Source: Sneathiella limimaris | Lineage (GTDB): Bacteria; Pseudomonadota; Alphaproteobacteria; Sneathiellales; Sneathiellaceae | Length of the DNA: 64,000 nt | Direction of reading: 5' to 3' | NCBI RefSeq assembly: GCF_012932565.1 | Contig: NZ_JABBYJ010000001.1 | Span: 372,001 to 436,000, forward strand | Shown here: in pieces, positions 51,716-60,219 of the stretch | Numbering within the stretch: the first letter of the stretch is position 1 | Layout: each line of letters opens with the position of its first letter | Notes under the pieces: model-generated | What the model was told of the DNA's origin: nothing | Seen by the model: only the letters and a program-made list of their open reading frames with translations | Database searches by the model: none | Program-made: the position numbers and the translations under genes

Positions 51716-53026
51716 ATGACTTCCATCAGTCCAGACGTAACAATAGAAACGGCTAAAGCCCCGAGCGCGCGTCACCGGATCATGGCTGGATTTATCGGCA
51801 ATGTAATCGAATGGTATGACTTTGCTCTCTATGGCTATCTGGCTGGTGTCCTTGCACCCGTCTTCTTTCCAACGGATGATCCCGCCGCGGGACTTATCGC
51901 GACCTACGGAATTTTTGCCGCTGGCTTTCTGATGCGCCCTTTGGGTGCTGCCATCTTCGGGTTCTTTGGTGACCGATATGGTAGAGCCCGTGCCATGCAA
52001 GTATCTGTTACAATGATGGTGCTGCCAACATTGGCCTTGGGATTACTTCCGTCCTACGCGCAGGTTGGCATTTTGGCCCCTATTCTTCTTGTTGTGGTTC
52101 GCTTAGTTCAAGGGCTATCAGTAGGCGGCGAGTTTTCCTCTTCTGTCACATGGCTCGTTGAGACGGCACCTCAAGGAAAACGTGGTTTAGTTGGAAGCTG
52201 GGCAAATATCGGCTCCATGACTGGATCGCTCCTGGGTGTTGGTGCCGCTAGCCTTGTAACTACTTTCTGTGAACCCGACCTGCTGCTGGATTGGGGTTGG
52301 AGGTTGCCTTTTCTTGCCGGTGCGCTGATGGGTCTGCTGGCGATCTGGATCAGACGAAATCTTCATGAGTCAAAACGGTTTGAGCAACACCATGAAAACA
52401 GATCAGACACATCCCCACTTCTGCAGGCTTTCACAACCAACAGACACGAAACACTTTTAGCCCTCGGTTTTGCCGCAGGCTACGGTGCCTGTTTCTACAT
52501 TGTCTTCGTCTATCTTCCCCAGTGGCTTACTGAAACAAATCTTCTGGACCGAGCGACGGCCCTGACTCTCAACACGGCGATGACGTTATTCATTATCCCG
52601 CTGATGCCACTTTTCGCAATCGTTGGGGACCGCTGGATCTCCCGTCGTTCTTGGATCCTTATTGCTCTAAGCGTACTGAGCTTATCTGCTTGGCCCTTAT
52701 ATCTATGGATGCAGCATAGTGATGGATCACTCTTCTCCATACTAATGACACATGTAATTCTTTTCAGCCTCATGGCCGTTCCCCTTGGATCCGGCCCCGC
52801 TCTATTCGTTGAAATGTTTCCGGAAGAAGATCGGCTCTCTGGATATTCGATTGCATTTAACGTAGGGCTCGGAATATTTGGTGGGCTCACACCCATGATC
52901 AACTCAAGCCTTATCGCCACCACAGGGACCAACATGATACCGGCTTACTACACCGTACTAATGGCAGCCGCAGCCGTTCTCATCTTAAGTTTCACGCCAG
53001 ATCGAAGCCGTGCGCCTTTGCGATGA
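51716..53026 (+). CDS. MFS metabolite:H+ symporter (ProP/MHS family)
   Basis: 436 aa from ATG 51716 (an in-frame TTG upstream is unlikely); about 12 helices. GFIGNVIEWYDFALYGYLAG, FGDRYGRARAMQ and GLSVGGEFSSSVTWLVE are signatures of the metabolite:H+ symporter family that imports osmolytes or organic acids. Divergent from the GT2 gene; no metabolic partner. It ends before a bidirectional terminator. Confidence 0.9.
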   Translation: MTSISPDVTIETAKAPSARHRIMAGFIGNVIEWYDFALYGYLAGVLAPVFFPTDDPAAGLIATYGIFAAGFLMRPLGAAIFGFFGDRYGRARAMQVSVTMMVLPTLALGLLPSYAQVGILAPILLVVVRLVQGLSVGGEFSSSVTWLVETAPQGKRGLVGSWANIGSMTGSLLGVGAASLVTTFCEPDLLLDWGWRLPFLAGALMGLLAIWIRRNLHESKRFEQHHENRSDTSPLLQAFTTNRHETLLALGFAAGYGACFYIVFVYLPQWLTETNLLDRATALTLNTAMTLFIIPLMPLFAIVGDRWISRRSWILIALSVLSLSAWPLYLWMQHSDGSLFSILMTHVILFSLMAVPLGSGPALFVEMFPEEDRLSGYSIAFNVGLGIFGGLTPMINSSLIATTGTNMIPAYYTVLMAAAAVLILSFTPDRSRAPLR

Positions 53027-53034
53027 GCTGCAGC

Positions 53035-53062
53035 AAAAAAGGGAAACCTTTAGAGGTTTCCC
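53035..53062. terminator. Bidirectional intrinsic terminator
   Basis: GGGAAACC (53041-53048) and GGTTTCCC (53055-53062) form a perfect 8-bp stem with a 6-nt loop. On the minus strand the stem is followed by TTTTTT (53040-53035), an excellent terminator for the cytochrome unit; on the plus strand CTTTCAATTTTC follows for the MFS gene. Confidence 0.85.
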
Positions 53063-53096
53063 CTTTCAATTTTCAAAACTAATGGATTGATAGACT

Positions 53097-53639
53097 TTAG
53101 GATATATCCTCTCCTGAAGGCATACGCTTTTGCCCAGTCACCATACTTCGCGCGAGATTTTCACCGTGAAGGAGACTCTCCCAAGCCACACCGACGACAT
53201 GAACACCAACGAGGAGAAGGAGAAAGTTAGCCCCAAATTCATGCACCTCTTCCATCACCTCAGAACCCCAAAACATATCTGTCGTCATCAGCCAGCCCGT
53301 GAGAGAGGTAATCGACAGCATAACCAGCAGAAGGAGGATCATAATCCCACCTGCCGGGTTATGGCCGATATAACGCGGTCCCTTGAAAGCCAAAACATCT
53401 TTCACATGCTGGATAACCTCAGAAGGACTGCGAACAAATTGCTTAAATCTGGCGTATTTGGGGCCTATCAAGCCCCATATAAGCCTGAAGGCAATTAGGC
53501 CGGCAACGACATAGCCGGAGATTTCATGTAAATCGTCCCACTCATCACCTGATATCCAACTCACGATAAAAGCTAGCACCAAAGACCAGTGGAACAGCCT
53601 GACCAATGGATCCCATACTGCAATCGCTTCTTTAGTCAT
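53097..53639 (-). CDS. Cytochrome b561-family di-heme membrane protein
   Basis: 180 aa from ATG 53639, one base after the PepSY stop. Four transmembrane helices with heme-ligand histidines in WDPLVRLFHWSLVLAF, DDLHEISGYVVAGLIAFRLIWG and VHEFGANFLLLLVGVHVVGV; GPRYIGHNPAGG is a family mark. Carries electrons between the quinone pool and a periplasmic acceptor. Companion of the PepSY gene; units of this kind beside QseBC-like two-component genes are common. Confidence 0.88.
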   Translation of the reverse strand: MTKEAIAVWDPLVRLFHWSLVLAFIVSWISGDEWDDLHEISGYVVAGLIAFRLIWGLIGPKYARFKQFVRSPSEVIQHVKDVLAFKGPRYIGHNPAGGIMILLLLVMLSITSLTGWLMTTDMFWGSEVMEEVHEFGANFLLLLVGVHVVGVAWESLLHGENLARSMVTGQKRMPSGEDIS

Positions 53640-53640
53640 C

Positions 53641-53922
53641 TCAATCTTCAAACTTCTGCTTCACAACTTCTAGAGTTTTCGGATTGAAATAGGCTTCGAC
53701 CCGCCTGCCTTCTGCGTCTTTTGCATATGCCTCAAAGCAGCCATCATCCACCTTGATGCGGCTCACTTTCCAACCTTGACCTTCCAGCTTTTCTTGCAAG
53801 GCTTCTTTCGGCTGCCATTCATCCTTTGGAACTTTGCAAAGATCACTTGCATGCGAAATAGTCGCGGCGCCTGCCAAGGTCATGACAACAGACAAAATAC
53901 TCATTTTCCTAACGATATTCAT
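53641..53922 (-). CDS. Exported PepSY-domain protein
   Basis: 93 aa with a signal peptide (about 1-25, ends SHAS) and one PepSY domain (LQEKLEGQGWKVSRIKVDDG, then GRRVEAYFNPKTLEVVKQ). Two cysteines (in DLCKVP and DGCFEA) may form a disulfide. Located between the sensor kinase and cytochrome b561 genes, with a response-regulator repeat 46 bp upstream, so it is likely made under control of the adjacent two-component system. Confidence 0.88.
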   Translation of the reverse strand: MNIVRKMSILSVVMTLAGAATISHASDLCKVPKDEWQPKEALQEKLEGQGWKVSRIKVDDGCFEAYAKDAEGRRVEAYFNPKTLEVVKQKFED

Positions 53923-53967
53923 GATCTTACCTCTCGTTGATTTGAGGCTTTAATCTGTAGTTAGAAG

Positions 53968-53984
53968 CTGAAGTGGAACTGAAG
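53968..53984 (-). promoter_or_regulatory. Response-regulator direct repeat upstream of PepSY-cytochrome unit
   Basis: On the minus strand CTTCAG-N5-CTTCAG (53979-53984 and 53968-53973), 11-bp period, in the 70-bp gap between the kinase gene and the PepSY gene, oriented as at the other two sites. It indicates a separate promoter for the PepSY-cytochrome unit. Confidence 0.7.
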
Positions 53985-53992
53985 ATATGAAT

Positions 53993-55327
53993 TTAATTTG
54001 CAGGAAATTTGAGGCTGACGCTAAGCCCACCTTGAGGGTTATCTGACAACGTCAGAGCTAGATTATGGGCCTCAGCAATCCATCTGACAATCGAAAGACC
54101 TAGCCCACTTCCCATTTGTCCTGATTTATCTGCCCGGTAGAACCGATCAAATGCAGACATTTTTTCGACATCAGACATACCCGGTCCAGTATCCGAAACC
54201 TGGAACTCACCGGTGGATGATAGACGAATTTCGATTGCTCCTTTATCAGGCGTATATTTAAATGCGTTATCCAGAAGGTTTCTGACTAAAATTTCAATAG
54301 AAGCCGCATTAGCCATAACAAGAAAATGATCTGGGATCTGTAGCTTCAGTGCCTGATCTTTTTGCTGGTATCTCAACGCTAATTCTTCGACGGCACTAAC
54401 AATACACTTTGATAGATCAACCTTTTCCTTTGGATAATTTTCTGATTGCAGTCGGGCCAGAGCTAATAATTGATCGACCAAATGAGTTGCCCGGTCAATG
54501 GACTGTTGCAGGTTCTTCAGATCCTCCACATTATCGGAATTACCCTGAAGTTTTCGAAGCAAGACTTGAGTTTGTGTTTTCATTGCGGCCAGTGGAGTGC
54601 GAAGCTCATGGGCTGCGTGATCAGTAAACTCTCGTTCTCGCTGAAAGCTTTCACTGATTTGATTAAACAGCTCATTCAATGCCTTAATTAAGGGCTCAAT
54701 CTCATTGGGAACCTCCTGGACCTTTAAAGGCCTGAGATCTTCGCTACTGCGCCTCGCTACATCTTTTGAAATTCCCACGACTGGACGAAGCATTCGATTT
54801 ACCCCCAGCCACACCAAGAAAAAAAGAACCGGTATAAAAGCCACAATTGGGATTAGCTGAGAGCTGAGCAATTGAAGGATCAGTTCATATCGAACTTCGT
54901 ATTGTTCTGATACTTCAATCCGAACTTCATTATCAGGATCCACATAAACAAAGAACCGCCACCTCTGACCATTTACTTCACGGTCAGAGAAACCCGGAGG
55001 AGCCTGAAACAACCCGAATGTCTGTGATGAGGCAGAGCCCTCGACGACTTTACCCTGGTACCAGATCCGAAAGCCGAGCTTGCTTTCATATTTATGCGAC
55101 AATCCTGGATCTTCTTCGTCCAGATGAAGCTCTTCCCCTTCCTGAAGCTCATGCCGCGTCAGCTGTAACAAAACTCTTGCCGATTGAACGAGCTGAGCAT
55201 CATAAACTTCTTCCACCTCATGCCAGATATAGAAGTAGCTAAGGAAAAGCATAAGGGCAGAGGCGCCCAGAACTGGAAATCCAATCCAGTATAGAAGCCG
55301 TTTTCGAAGAGAGTAGGTTTTCTTCAT
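53993..55327 (-). CDS. Sensor histidine kinase, QseC/PmrB-like
   Basis: 444 aa: TM1 at about 12-32, periplasmic sensor region to about 155 with many acidic residues (EGEELHLDEEDPGL), TM2 at about 157-175, HAMP, HisKA with H in FTDHAAHELRTPLAAMKTQT, and HATPase with GSGLGLSIVRWIAEAH. The acidic periplasmic loop recalls metal- or polymyxin-sensing PmrB proteins, but the match is by feel. Overlaps the response-regulator stop by 4 bp. Confidence 0.9.
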   Translation of the reverse strand: MKKTYSLRKRLLYWIGFPVLGASALMLFLSYFYIWHEVEEVYDAQLVQSARVLLQLTRHELQEGEELHLDEEDPGLSHKYESKLGFRIWYQGKVVEGSASSQTFGLFQAPPGFSDREVNGQRWRFFVYVDPDNEVRIEVSEQYEVRYELILQLLSSQLIPIVAFIPVLFFLVWLGVNRMLRPVVGISKDVARRSSEDLRPLKVQEVPNEIEPLIKALNELFNQISESFQREREFTDHAAHELRTPLAAMKTQTQVLLRKLQGNSDNVEDLKNLQQSIDRATHLVDQLLALARLQSENYPKEKVDLSKCIVSAVEELALRYQQKDQALKLQIPDHFLVMANAASIEILVRNLLDNAFKYTPDKGAIEIRLSSTGEFQVSDTGPGMSDVEKMSAFDRFYRADKSGQMGSGLGLSIVRWIAEAHNLALTLSDNPQGGLSVSLKFPAN

Positions 55328-55980
55328 GCGGCTATCATATACCCAACGCCTCGTATCGTGCGGATCAGTTCTTTTCCGAGCTTACGTCGAAGAGCCGAGA
55401 TATGGACTTCAACCGTATTGCTTTCCACTTGTTCCGAAGACCAGTCATAGATGCTTTCCATAATACGCTCTTTTGGAACGATGTGGCCTTTGGACCTCAT
55501 TAAACAATCCAATATGCTTCTCTCACGAGAAGATAAAATAACTGGAGATCCATTTTTCTCTACATGACAGGTAGAAGGTTCATAACTGATATCACCAACC
55601 TGAATAACAGGAGAGGCCTGACCCTTGCTTCTTCGCACCAACGCCATACATCTCGCCAGCAATTCATCAAGTTCAAACGGTTTCACCAGATAATCATCGG
55701 CGCCGGTATTCAAACCTTCGACTTTATGACGCAAGGCATCTCTGGCCGTTAGCATAAGAACCGGGATTTGATGACCGGTCTTGCGGATAGATTTTACAAA
55801 CTCAACACCAGACATGCCTGGCAGCATTACATCCAGAACAATTAATTCATACTGCACCGTCTGAAGGGCATCATCCGCGTCTTCGGCGGACTGTACCCAG
55901 TCGACGGCAAACTGTTCCTTCAAACCCTCTGCCGTTGCCCGACCAAGGTTAAAATCATCTTCGACCAACAAGATACGCAT
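55324..55980 (-). CDS. OmpR-family response regulator, QseB/PmrA-like
   Basis: 218 aa: receiver with phosphoacceptor D50 in LIVLDVMLPGMSG, conserved MLTAR and LVKPFELDELLAR; C-terminal winged helix (about 125-215) with SNTVEVHISALRRKLGKELI and IRTIRGVGYMI. OmpR-class regulators bind tandem half-sites spaced 10-11 bp, which matches the three CTTCAG-N5-CTTCAG repeats in the window. Located within the same minus-strand block as two of the three target units. Confidence 0.93.
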   Translation of the reverse strand: MRILLVEDDFNLGRATAEGLKEQFAVDWVQSAEDADDALQTVQYELIVLDVMLPGMSGVEFVKSIRKTGHQIPVLMLTARDALRHKVEGLNTGADDYLVKPFELDELLARCMALVRRSKGQASPVIQVGDISYEPSTCHVEKNGSPVILSSRERSILDCLMRSKGHIVPKERIMESIYDWSSEQVESNTVEVHISALRRKLGKELIRTIRGVGYMIAA

Positions 55981-56027
55981 GTCCGACTTTGAATTCCTTA
56001 AGAAAGAGACAAGTCCATTTCATCTTC

Positions 56028-56687
56028 CTATTTTTGATTTAGCTCTGCAAGTACTGCTCTGATCTCCTGACGTCGACCTGCGTCCGCAAGTGGTCGATTT
56101 GGGCGACTAGGCGCTTCCAATGCTTTAGTCAGATAGACTTTTGCTTCTTCTGCGCGGTTTTTCTTGCTCAAGAAATCCCCATAAAAGAAGTTTGGATCGA
56201 TCCCATCTGGGTTAATCTCGACAGCTTTCTTCAGCATTTTTTCTGCCACACCATCATCTCGAAAAGAAATTGGCCAACCCGGCACTTGATAGTAGAGAGA
56301 GCCAAGAGAGGTATAAGCAGAACCTTCCAGCGCAGCCCCATCGATCTCTAAGGCTGTTTCAAATAAGTTTCGTGCATCTTTAAGTTTGCCAAGCGCTGAA
56401 AACCCCTGATCTATCCCAGCATCAGTTGCGAGGATAATCCCTTCCCAAATCAAAGGCTCTGCCCGCTTTGGAAACTGTTTCGCCAATTGACTAGCTTTCT
56501 CTTCCAACACATGAATAGCTTCGATTTGGCGCGCTTGATTGGCTTCCTGATATTTGATCCTCGCCCATTCCGTCTGCAACTCTGTAATCCCACGCGAAAG
56601 GTCATCATCAGGTCCAGCCTGTACAAGGCTTGTGAAAGACAGCCCCATCACAACAAGGCTAACAAATGCAAATGTAAGTTTCTTCAT
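56028..56687 (-). CDS. Exported tetratricopeptide-repeat protein
   Basis: 219 aa with a signal peptide (about 1-24, ends VQAG). Helical repeats of TPR character (AKQFPKRAEPLIWEGIILAT, ARNLFETALEIDGAALEGSA, AEKMLKKAVEINPDG, AEEAKVYLTKALEAPS). Function unknown; probably a periplasmic scaffold. It lies 23 bp after the SDR gene and 47 bp before the response-regulator gene, bridging the enzymatic and regulatory parts of the block. Confidence 0.8.
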   Translation of the reverse strand: MKKLTFAFVSLVVMGLSFTSLVQAGPDDDLSRGITELQTEWARIKYQEANQARQIEAIHVLEEKASQLAKQFPKRAEPLIWEGIILATDAGIDQGFSALGKLKDARNLFETALEIDGAALEGSAYTSLGSLYYQVPGWPISFRDDGVAEKMLKKAVEINPDGIDPNFFYGDFLSKKNRAEEAKVYLTKALEAPSRPNRPLADAGRRQEIRAVLAELNQK

Positions 56688-56710
56688 TCTGCTCGTCCTA
56701 ATCTGAATTG

Positions 56711-57457
56711 TTATTGAACCGGATCAACCAAGACGCCGTGAGCTCCATTGAGTTCCTGCCGTCCTATTTCCGTATGGGTTTCAAGCCCCTTATCAACCAA
56801 ACCCGGAGTTAAAAAGTTCAAGGTTGCAAAAATTCTTTCAGATAAGCCGAAGCGCACTTCTGCTTCCCGGTTTTCGATTGCCTTGACCATGCGCCGCGCA
56901 ACTTGATCGGGATGGTCATAGTTAGTTTTAGTCCGCTGATTAACAGTATCTGCAATGCCTTTGTTCATCGCTGTCTTGACAGCCCGAGGTGCCAAATGAG
57001 TGACGGAAACACCAGTCCCTATCGACTCTCGGCGCAATGCATCGCTGAAGGCTTTAAGACCTGCCTTTGCGGCGACATATCCAGTTAAATGCGGTAAAGG
57101 GATCAACCCTGTCATCGACCCGACCGTAACCAGCTGACCACTCCCCTGACGTTTCATTATTGGTAGAAGGGCCTGACAAAGGCGCATGGGAACTGTCAGA
57201 TTCAACTGGATAATCCGCTCGTAATCCTGATCCTCAGCCATAGCGAAACTGTTCATACCGGCAAGGTTAACCAAAATATCGGGCTTTAATTCCTGCAAAG
57301 AGCGGCTGACACCTTCAAGATTTTTAACCAAGTCACCATGCTCTTTACGATCGTAGCGAACCACATGAACCTGACGGGCTTCCAGTTCCTGGCAAAGAGG
57401 CACCCCAATTCCACCCGTGGCCCCCGTTACAAAGGCCGTATTTCCTCTAAGCGACAT
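56711..57457 (-). CDS. Short-chain dehydrogenase/reductase
   Basis: 248 aa from ATG 57457 (MSLRGNTAF); a longer frame to 57583 overlaps the upstream gene. Classical SDR: GATGGIGVPLC cofactor loop, NLAGMN, catalytic Ser in VGSMTGL, and Y-x-x-x-K in GYVAAKAGLKAFS. Overlaps the diiron-oxidase gene by 11 bp. In the cluster it would reduce a keto or aldehyde intermediate; substrate unknown. Confidence 0.87.
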   Translation of the reverse strand: MSLRGNTAFVTGATGGIGVPLCQELEARQVHVVRYDRKEHGDLVKNLEGVSRSLQELKPDILVNLAGMNSFAMAEDQDYERIIQLNLTVPMRLCQALLPIMKRQGSGQLVTVGSMTGLIPLPHLTGYVAAKAGLKAFSDALRRESIGTGVSVTHLAPRAVKTAMNKGIADTVNQRTKTNYDHPDQVARRMVKAIENREAEVRFGLSERIFATLNFLTPGLVDKGLETHTEIGRQELNGAHGVLVDPVQ

Positions 57458-58118
57458 TGCGAGCTTCCGTACTAAACGGGATGGCAGAGAGCAACCGAGC
57501 AAACAGCCGGAAAGTATTAGAGGCAACCTCAATAATGGCCTCCTGATCATCGGGATCTGTAACCTGATTAACTGTCTCTTCAAAAAACTTCATGTGACTG
57601 ATATCCAGCTCACCATGGGAATAGAGATAGGAAAATGCTGTTTCAGGTAAATCCAAGGCCAAACGAACCGCTTCTGCACCTTTATTTGCAATCTGAATGG
57701 AAGTGCTTTCCAACATAAAAACCATTCCAAGGAACCCAACCGGATTTTTCCGATTGATGTAGTCATAGTTATAGGCAATCAGAACCTGTGTCTCGAGGTT
57801 TGGCATTGAATTGCGGGCAGCCTCCTTATTGCCACCGGCTGTTGCAATGTCATTCAGGATCCATTCCTCATGCCCGACTTCTTCCGTTAGATAAGTCGCA
57901 ATTGCTTTGTGCAGATATTTTTTGCTCTGTGGCAACTTGGAGCCCATACTCATCAGGAACGGAACCGTGTGAGACACGTGATGAAAGGCTTCCGTCAAAT
58001 ACGCGATATAAGTCTCCCGACTAATTTGCCCCGAAAGCCCTGCCTGTAATTGTGGGACTGCATAAAGCTCTGTCCGTGAGGCTTCAGTCTCCTTGACCAG
58101 ACGATCATAAAAAGTCAT
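57447..58118 (-). CDS. Heme-oxygenase-like diiron oxidase (HDO/TenA-like)
   Basis: 223 aa, all-helical. Candidate metal ligands follow the HDO pattern: Glu and His in YLTEAFHHVSHTVPF, EEVGHEEWILND, a Glu in FMLESTSIQIANKGAE, and YSHGELDISHMKFFEE. Such enzymes (for example UndA, CADD, BesC) use two irons and O2 on amino acids or fatty acids, often with C-C cleavage; classical TenA thiaminases lack these ligands. Encoded between an adenylating ligase (4-bp ATGA overlap) and an SDR, which supports a biosynthetic role over thiamine salvage. Confidence 0.75.
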   Translation of the reverse strand: MTFYDRLVKETEASRTELYAVPQLQAGLSGQISRETYIAYLTEAFHHVSHTVPFLMSMGSKLPQSKKYLHKAIATYLTEEVGHEEWILNDIATAGGNKEAARNSMPNLETQVLIAYNYDYINRKNPVGFLGMVFMLESTSIQIANKGAEAVRLALDLPETAFSYLYSHGELDISHMKFFEETVNQVTDPDDQEAIIEVASNTFRLFARLLSAIPFSTEARNVA

Positions 58119-59455
58119 GAAACTTCTCCTGTTTCTAATAAGTTCGCTGCTAAAATCTGATCCCGCTTGGGGCGTCCCGTTCCGGTCAACAGCCCATTTT
58201 CAAGCGTGAACGGTGGAACTGTCGTGAAATGATGGATTTGGGCATAAACGGGCAGAAGCTCATTGCTCAACATGATGGCCCGTTTGACGTTTGCTTGAGG
58301 GTGACTTGGCACAACCAAAGCCCTCAGATGAGGCTCTCCATCACCGAAAACAACCGCCTGCGCGATATCTGGCTGCAACAGTAATGTGCTTTCCACCCAC
58401 TCAGGTGAGACGTTCCGGCCATAAGAGGTTATCAAAACGTTCTTTTTTCGCCCGTCGATCGAAAGGTACCCGTCTTCATCAAACGACCCAAGATCGCCAG
58501 TTGCAAACTCTCCCATTTTGGGCTCTCCCACATAACCCAAAAAGGTAGGGTTGGAGATAACAATCTCATCCTCTCTCACTGATGCTACGACATGCGGTAG
58601 AAGCCGCCCAACAGTGCCCGGTTTATCTTCTCCGGGAACATTCAATGCAACAACGGAGGCACATTCAGATAAGCCGTATCCCTCAAAGACAGGTAGTCCC
58701 ATTTGGCGGGCGGCACCAATGAGGTGAGGATCAACGCGGGAGCCACCGACAGCTATAAACTCCAAACAATTGAGGGGTCCCTGTGTCATGACTTGCTTCA
58801 TCAACAATCTCAGAATTTCAGGAACGAGTATAATTGTGGTTGCCTGCTCAGCTTCCAAAACCTGATGGAGGTTGGCGTATATCTCACCAAAGGCGGAGAG
58901 TGGATTTATCCGAATTTCACTGCCGGCAATCAAGGCTGTATAAACACCCGCAATATTCTCCAGAAGAACTGCAAACGGGAGTATGGATACATGTTTACCC
59001 ACAAATGCCTCTCCCATTCGCTCATAAAGTGAGCAGGCCACAGTCAGCAAGCCTTCTCTAGATAGACAGACGCCCTTCGGGTTTCCCGTCGTTCCCGACG
59101 TAAATGTTATTTTGAGAGTTCCGACCGGTAGCTGAACAGCTTCATCTTGCTTGAGCCGAATGATCCCCTGCGGCGTAATTCGGCTCGTGATCCCAGCTGT
59201 TTTGAAAGCATGATTTTTCTGAGTCTCTGTGAAGAAAGGAGGAATAGGAACACAGACTGCACCAGCATAAAGCGCTGTAAGGTCCCACAAAATCCATTCA
59301 ATACCGTTATCAAGCTCCAGAGAAATTCTGTCACTTGCACTCAAGCGCTCTCCCCTCTTCTGAACCTCAGCCAGAAGTTCGCCATAAGTCAGAGTTTTTC
59401 CAGCCTCACGCAACGCAGTCTTCGCGCTATGGCCAGAAATCGCCTTAAATAGCAT
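58115..59455 (-). CDS. AMP-binding acyl-/aryl-CoA synthetase-like ligase
   Basis: 446 aa from ATG 59455 (MLFKAISG); a longer frame lies within the hemolysin gene. ANL-superfamily motifs: TFTSGTTGNPKGVCLS (P-loop), EGYGLSECASVVALN, and ATGDLGSFDEDGYLSIDGRKK. It adenylates a carboxylic acid and probably hands it to CoA or directly to an amine. Shorter than usual long-chain acyl-CoA ligases (about 550). No carrier protein is visible nearby. Overlaps the hemolysin-family gene by 11 bp and the oxidase gene by 4 bp. Confidence 0.87.
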   Translation of the reverse strand: MLFKAISGHSAKTALREAGKTLTYGELLAEVQKRGERLSASDRISLELDNGIEWILWDLTALYAGAVCVPIPPFFTETQKNHAFKTAGITSRITPQGIIRLKQDEAVQLPVGTLKITFTSGTTGNPKGVCLSREGLLTVACSLYERMGEAFVGKHVSILPFAVLLENIAGVYTALIAGSEIRINPLSAFGEIYANLHQVLEAEQATTIILVPEILRLLMKQVMTQGPLNCLEFIAVGGSRVDPHLIGAARQMGLPVFEGYGLSECASVVALNVPGEDKPGTVGRLLPHVVASVREDEIVISNPTFLGYVGEPKMGEFATGDLGSFDEDGYLSIDGRKKNVLITSYGRNVSPEWVESTLLLQPDIAQAVVFGDGEPHLRALVVPSHPQANVKRAIMLSNELLPVYAQIHHFTTVPPFTLENGLLTGTGRPKRDQILAANLLETGEVS

Positions 59456-60155
59456 GCCATTTAACCTTTCTCTGAAGCGGGGGCGAAGTTGCCTCAAAGG
59501 GGAATTCAAAAAATTCCAAACCGAATATACTTTTTAACCGCTGATATCCTTGTGAAATGGACCCTGCCATCACATAAGGCTCACTGCGATAGTAACTTCC
59601 CCAGTTTTCTGCTGTAGTTTTGAGAGAGTTTTGTCGAGCGGGTGCCAACTTCCTTGGTTGAAGACCTAACTGACGAAAGCGCCGCTCAAGAAAGGGGGAT
59701 CCTGTCGCAACTGCTATCGTAAAGTTCTGGTGATCAAAATAAGCCGCCATAACAGCGAACAAAAAGGTCGCGGCACCCTGCCCAGTACCGGCAAGGTTGC
59801 CGATCTCAACAATCTCGCTCCGGTCGCAAAGGACCTGCTCTTCAACTGGAGATGATAAGTATTGCTCAAGAAATAGAGGGATATCCGCAGCAGGGCGAAA
59901 ACCTGCTGTTGCCTGAATTCCCCGCTCTGCATCCTCCAGGCAAAAAAGAAAAGGATAGTCTACTTTAATATCTGCCTGATAAGTCTGCTGATAGATATCT
60001 TCAATAAACTGGGTAATGCGCGCGCGCTCTTGCTGAAGATCTTTAACCAACTTGATCCGCATACGAGCGGTCGATACTTCCGGGATATAACGTCCTGACC
60101 CAACAGTCAGCTTTCCTAACGGAACCTGATCAAACTCACAATGGATTTCAGTCAT
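59445..60155 (-). CDS. Thermostable-hemolysin-family protein (PF12261-type)
   Basis: 236 aa cytoplasmic protein without signal peptide. It resembles the delta-VPH thermostable hemolysin family named from Vibrio: VKDLQQERARITQFIEDIYQ, TAGFRPAADIPLFLEQYL, CDRSEIVEIGNLAGTGQGAA. As I recall, this family belongs to the acetyltransferase-like clan and its members resemble autoinducer synthases in fold, so an acyl-transfer role is more credible than pore formation for a protein lacking export signals. First gene of a block with ligase, diiron oxidase and SDR; a response-regulator repeat lies 48 bp upstream. GGAG precedes the ATG. Confidence 0.8.
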   Translation of the reverse strand: MTEIHCEFDQVPLGKLTVGSGRYIPEVSTARMRIKLVKDLQQERARITQFIEDIYQQTYQADIKVDYPFLFCLEDAERGIQATAGFRPAADIPLFLEQYLSSPVEEQVLCDRSEIVEIGNLAGTGQGAATFLFAVMAAYFDHQNFTIAVATGSPFLERRFRQLGLQPRKLAPARQNSLKTTAENWGSYYRSEPYVMAGSISQGYQRLKSIFGLEFFEFPFEATSPPLQRKVKWHAI

Positions 60156-60160
60156 CTACT

Positions 60161-60184
60161 CTCCAGATAATTCCAAATCTGGAG
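60161..60184 (-). promoter_or_regulatory. Inverted repeat covering the ribosome-binding site of the hemolysin-family gene
   Basis: CTCCAGAT (60161-60168) and ATCTGGAG (60177-60184) form a perfect 8-bp dyad with 8-nt spacer. The left arm contains the complement of the GGAG ribosome-binding site. If transcribed whole it could mask translation initiation; alternatively it is a DNA operator. Confidence 0.45.
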
Positions 60185-60202
60185 TAATCTTAAGAGAGCA
60201 AC

Positions 60203-60219
60203 CTGAAGCTAACCTGAAG
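60203..60219 (-). promoter_or_regulatory. Response-regulator direct repeat upstream of hemolysin-ligase-oxidase block
   Basis: On the minus strand CTTCAG-N5-CTTCAG (60214-60219 and 60203-60208), with CTTCAGGTT nearly repeated in full. A TAAGAT hexamer (60192-60187) lies 10 bp further on as a candidate -10, so the repeat would replace the -35 as in PmrA-type activation. Confidence 0.75.

Noticed and set aside
59445..60155. Pore-forming toxin reading of the hemolysin-family protein
   Set aside because: No signal peptide or membrane segments, and the gene overlaps biosynthetic-type genes.
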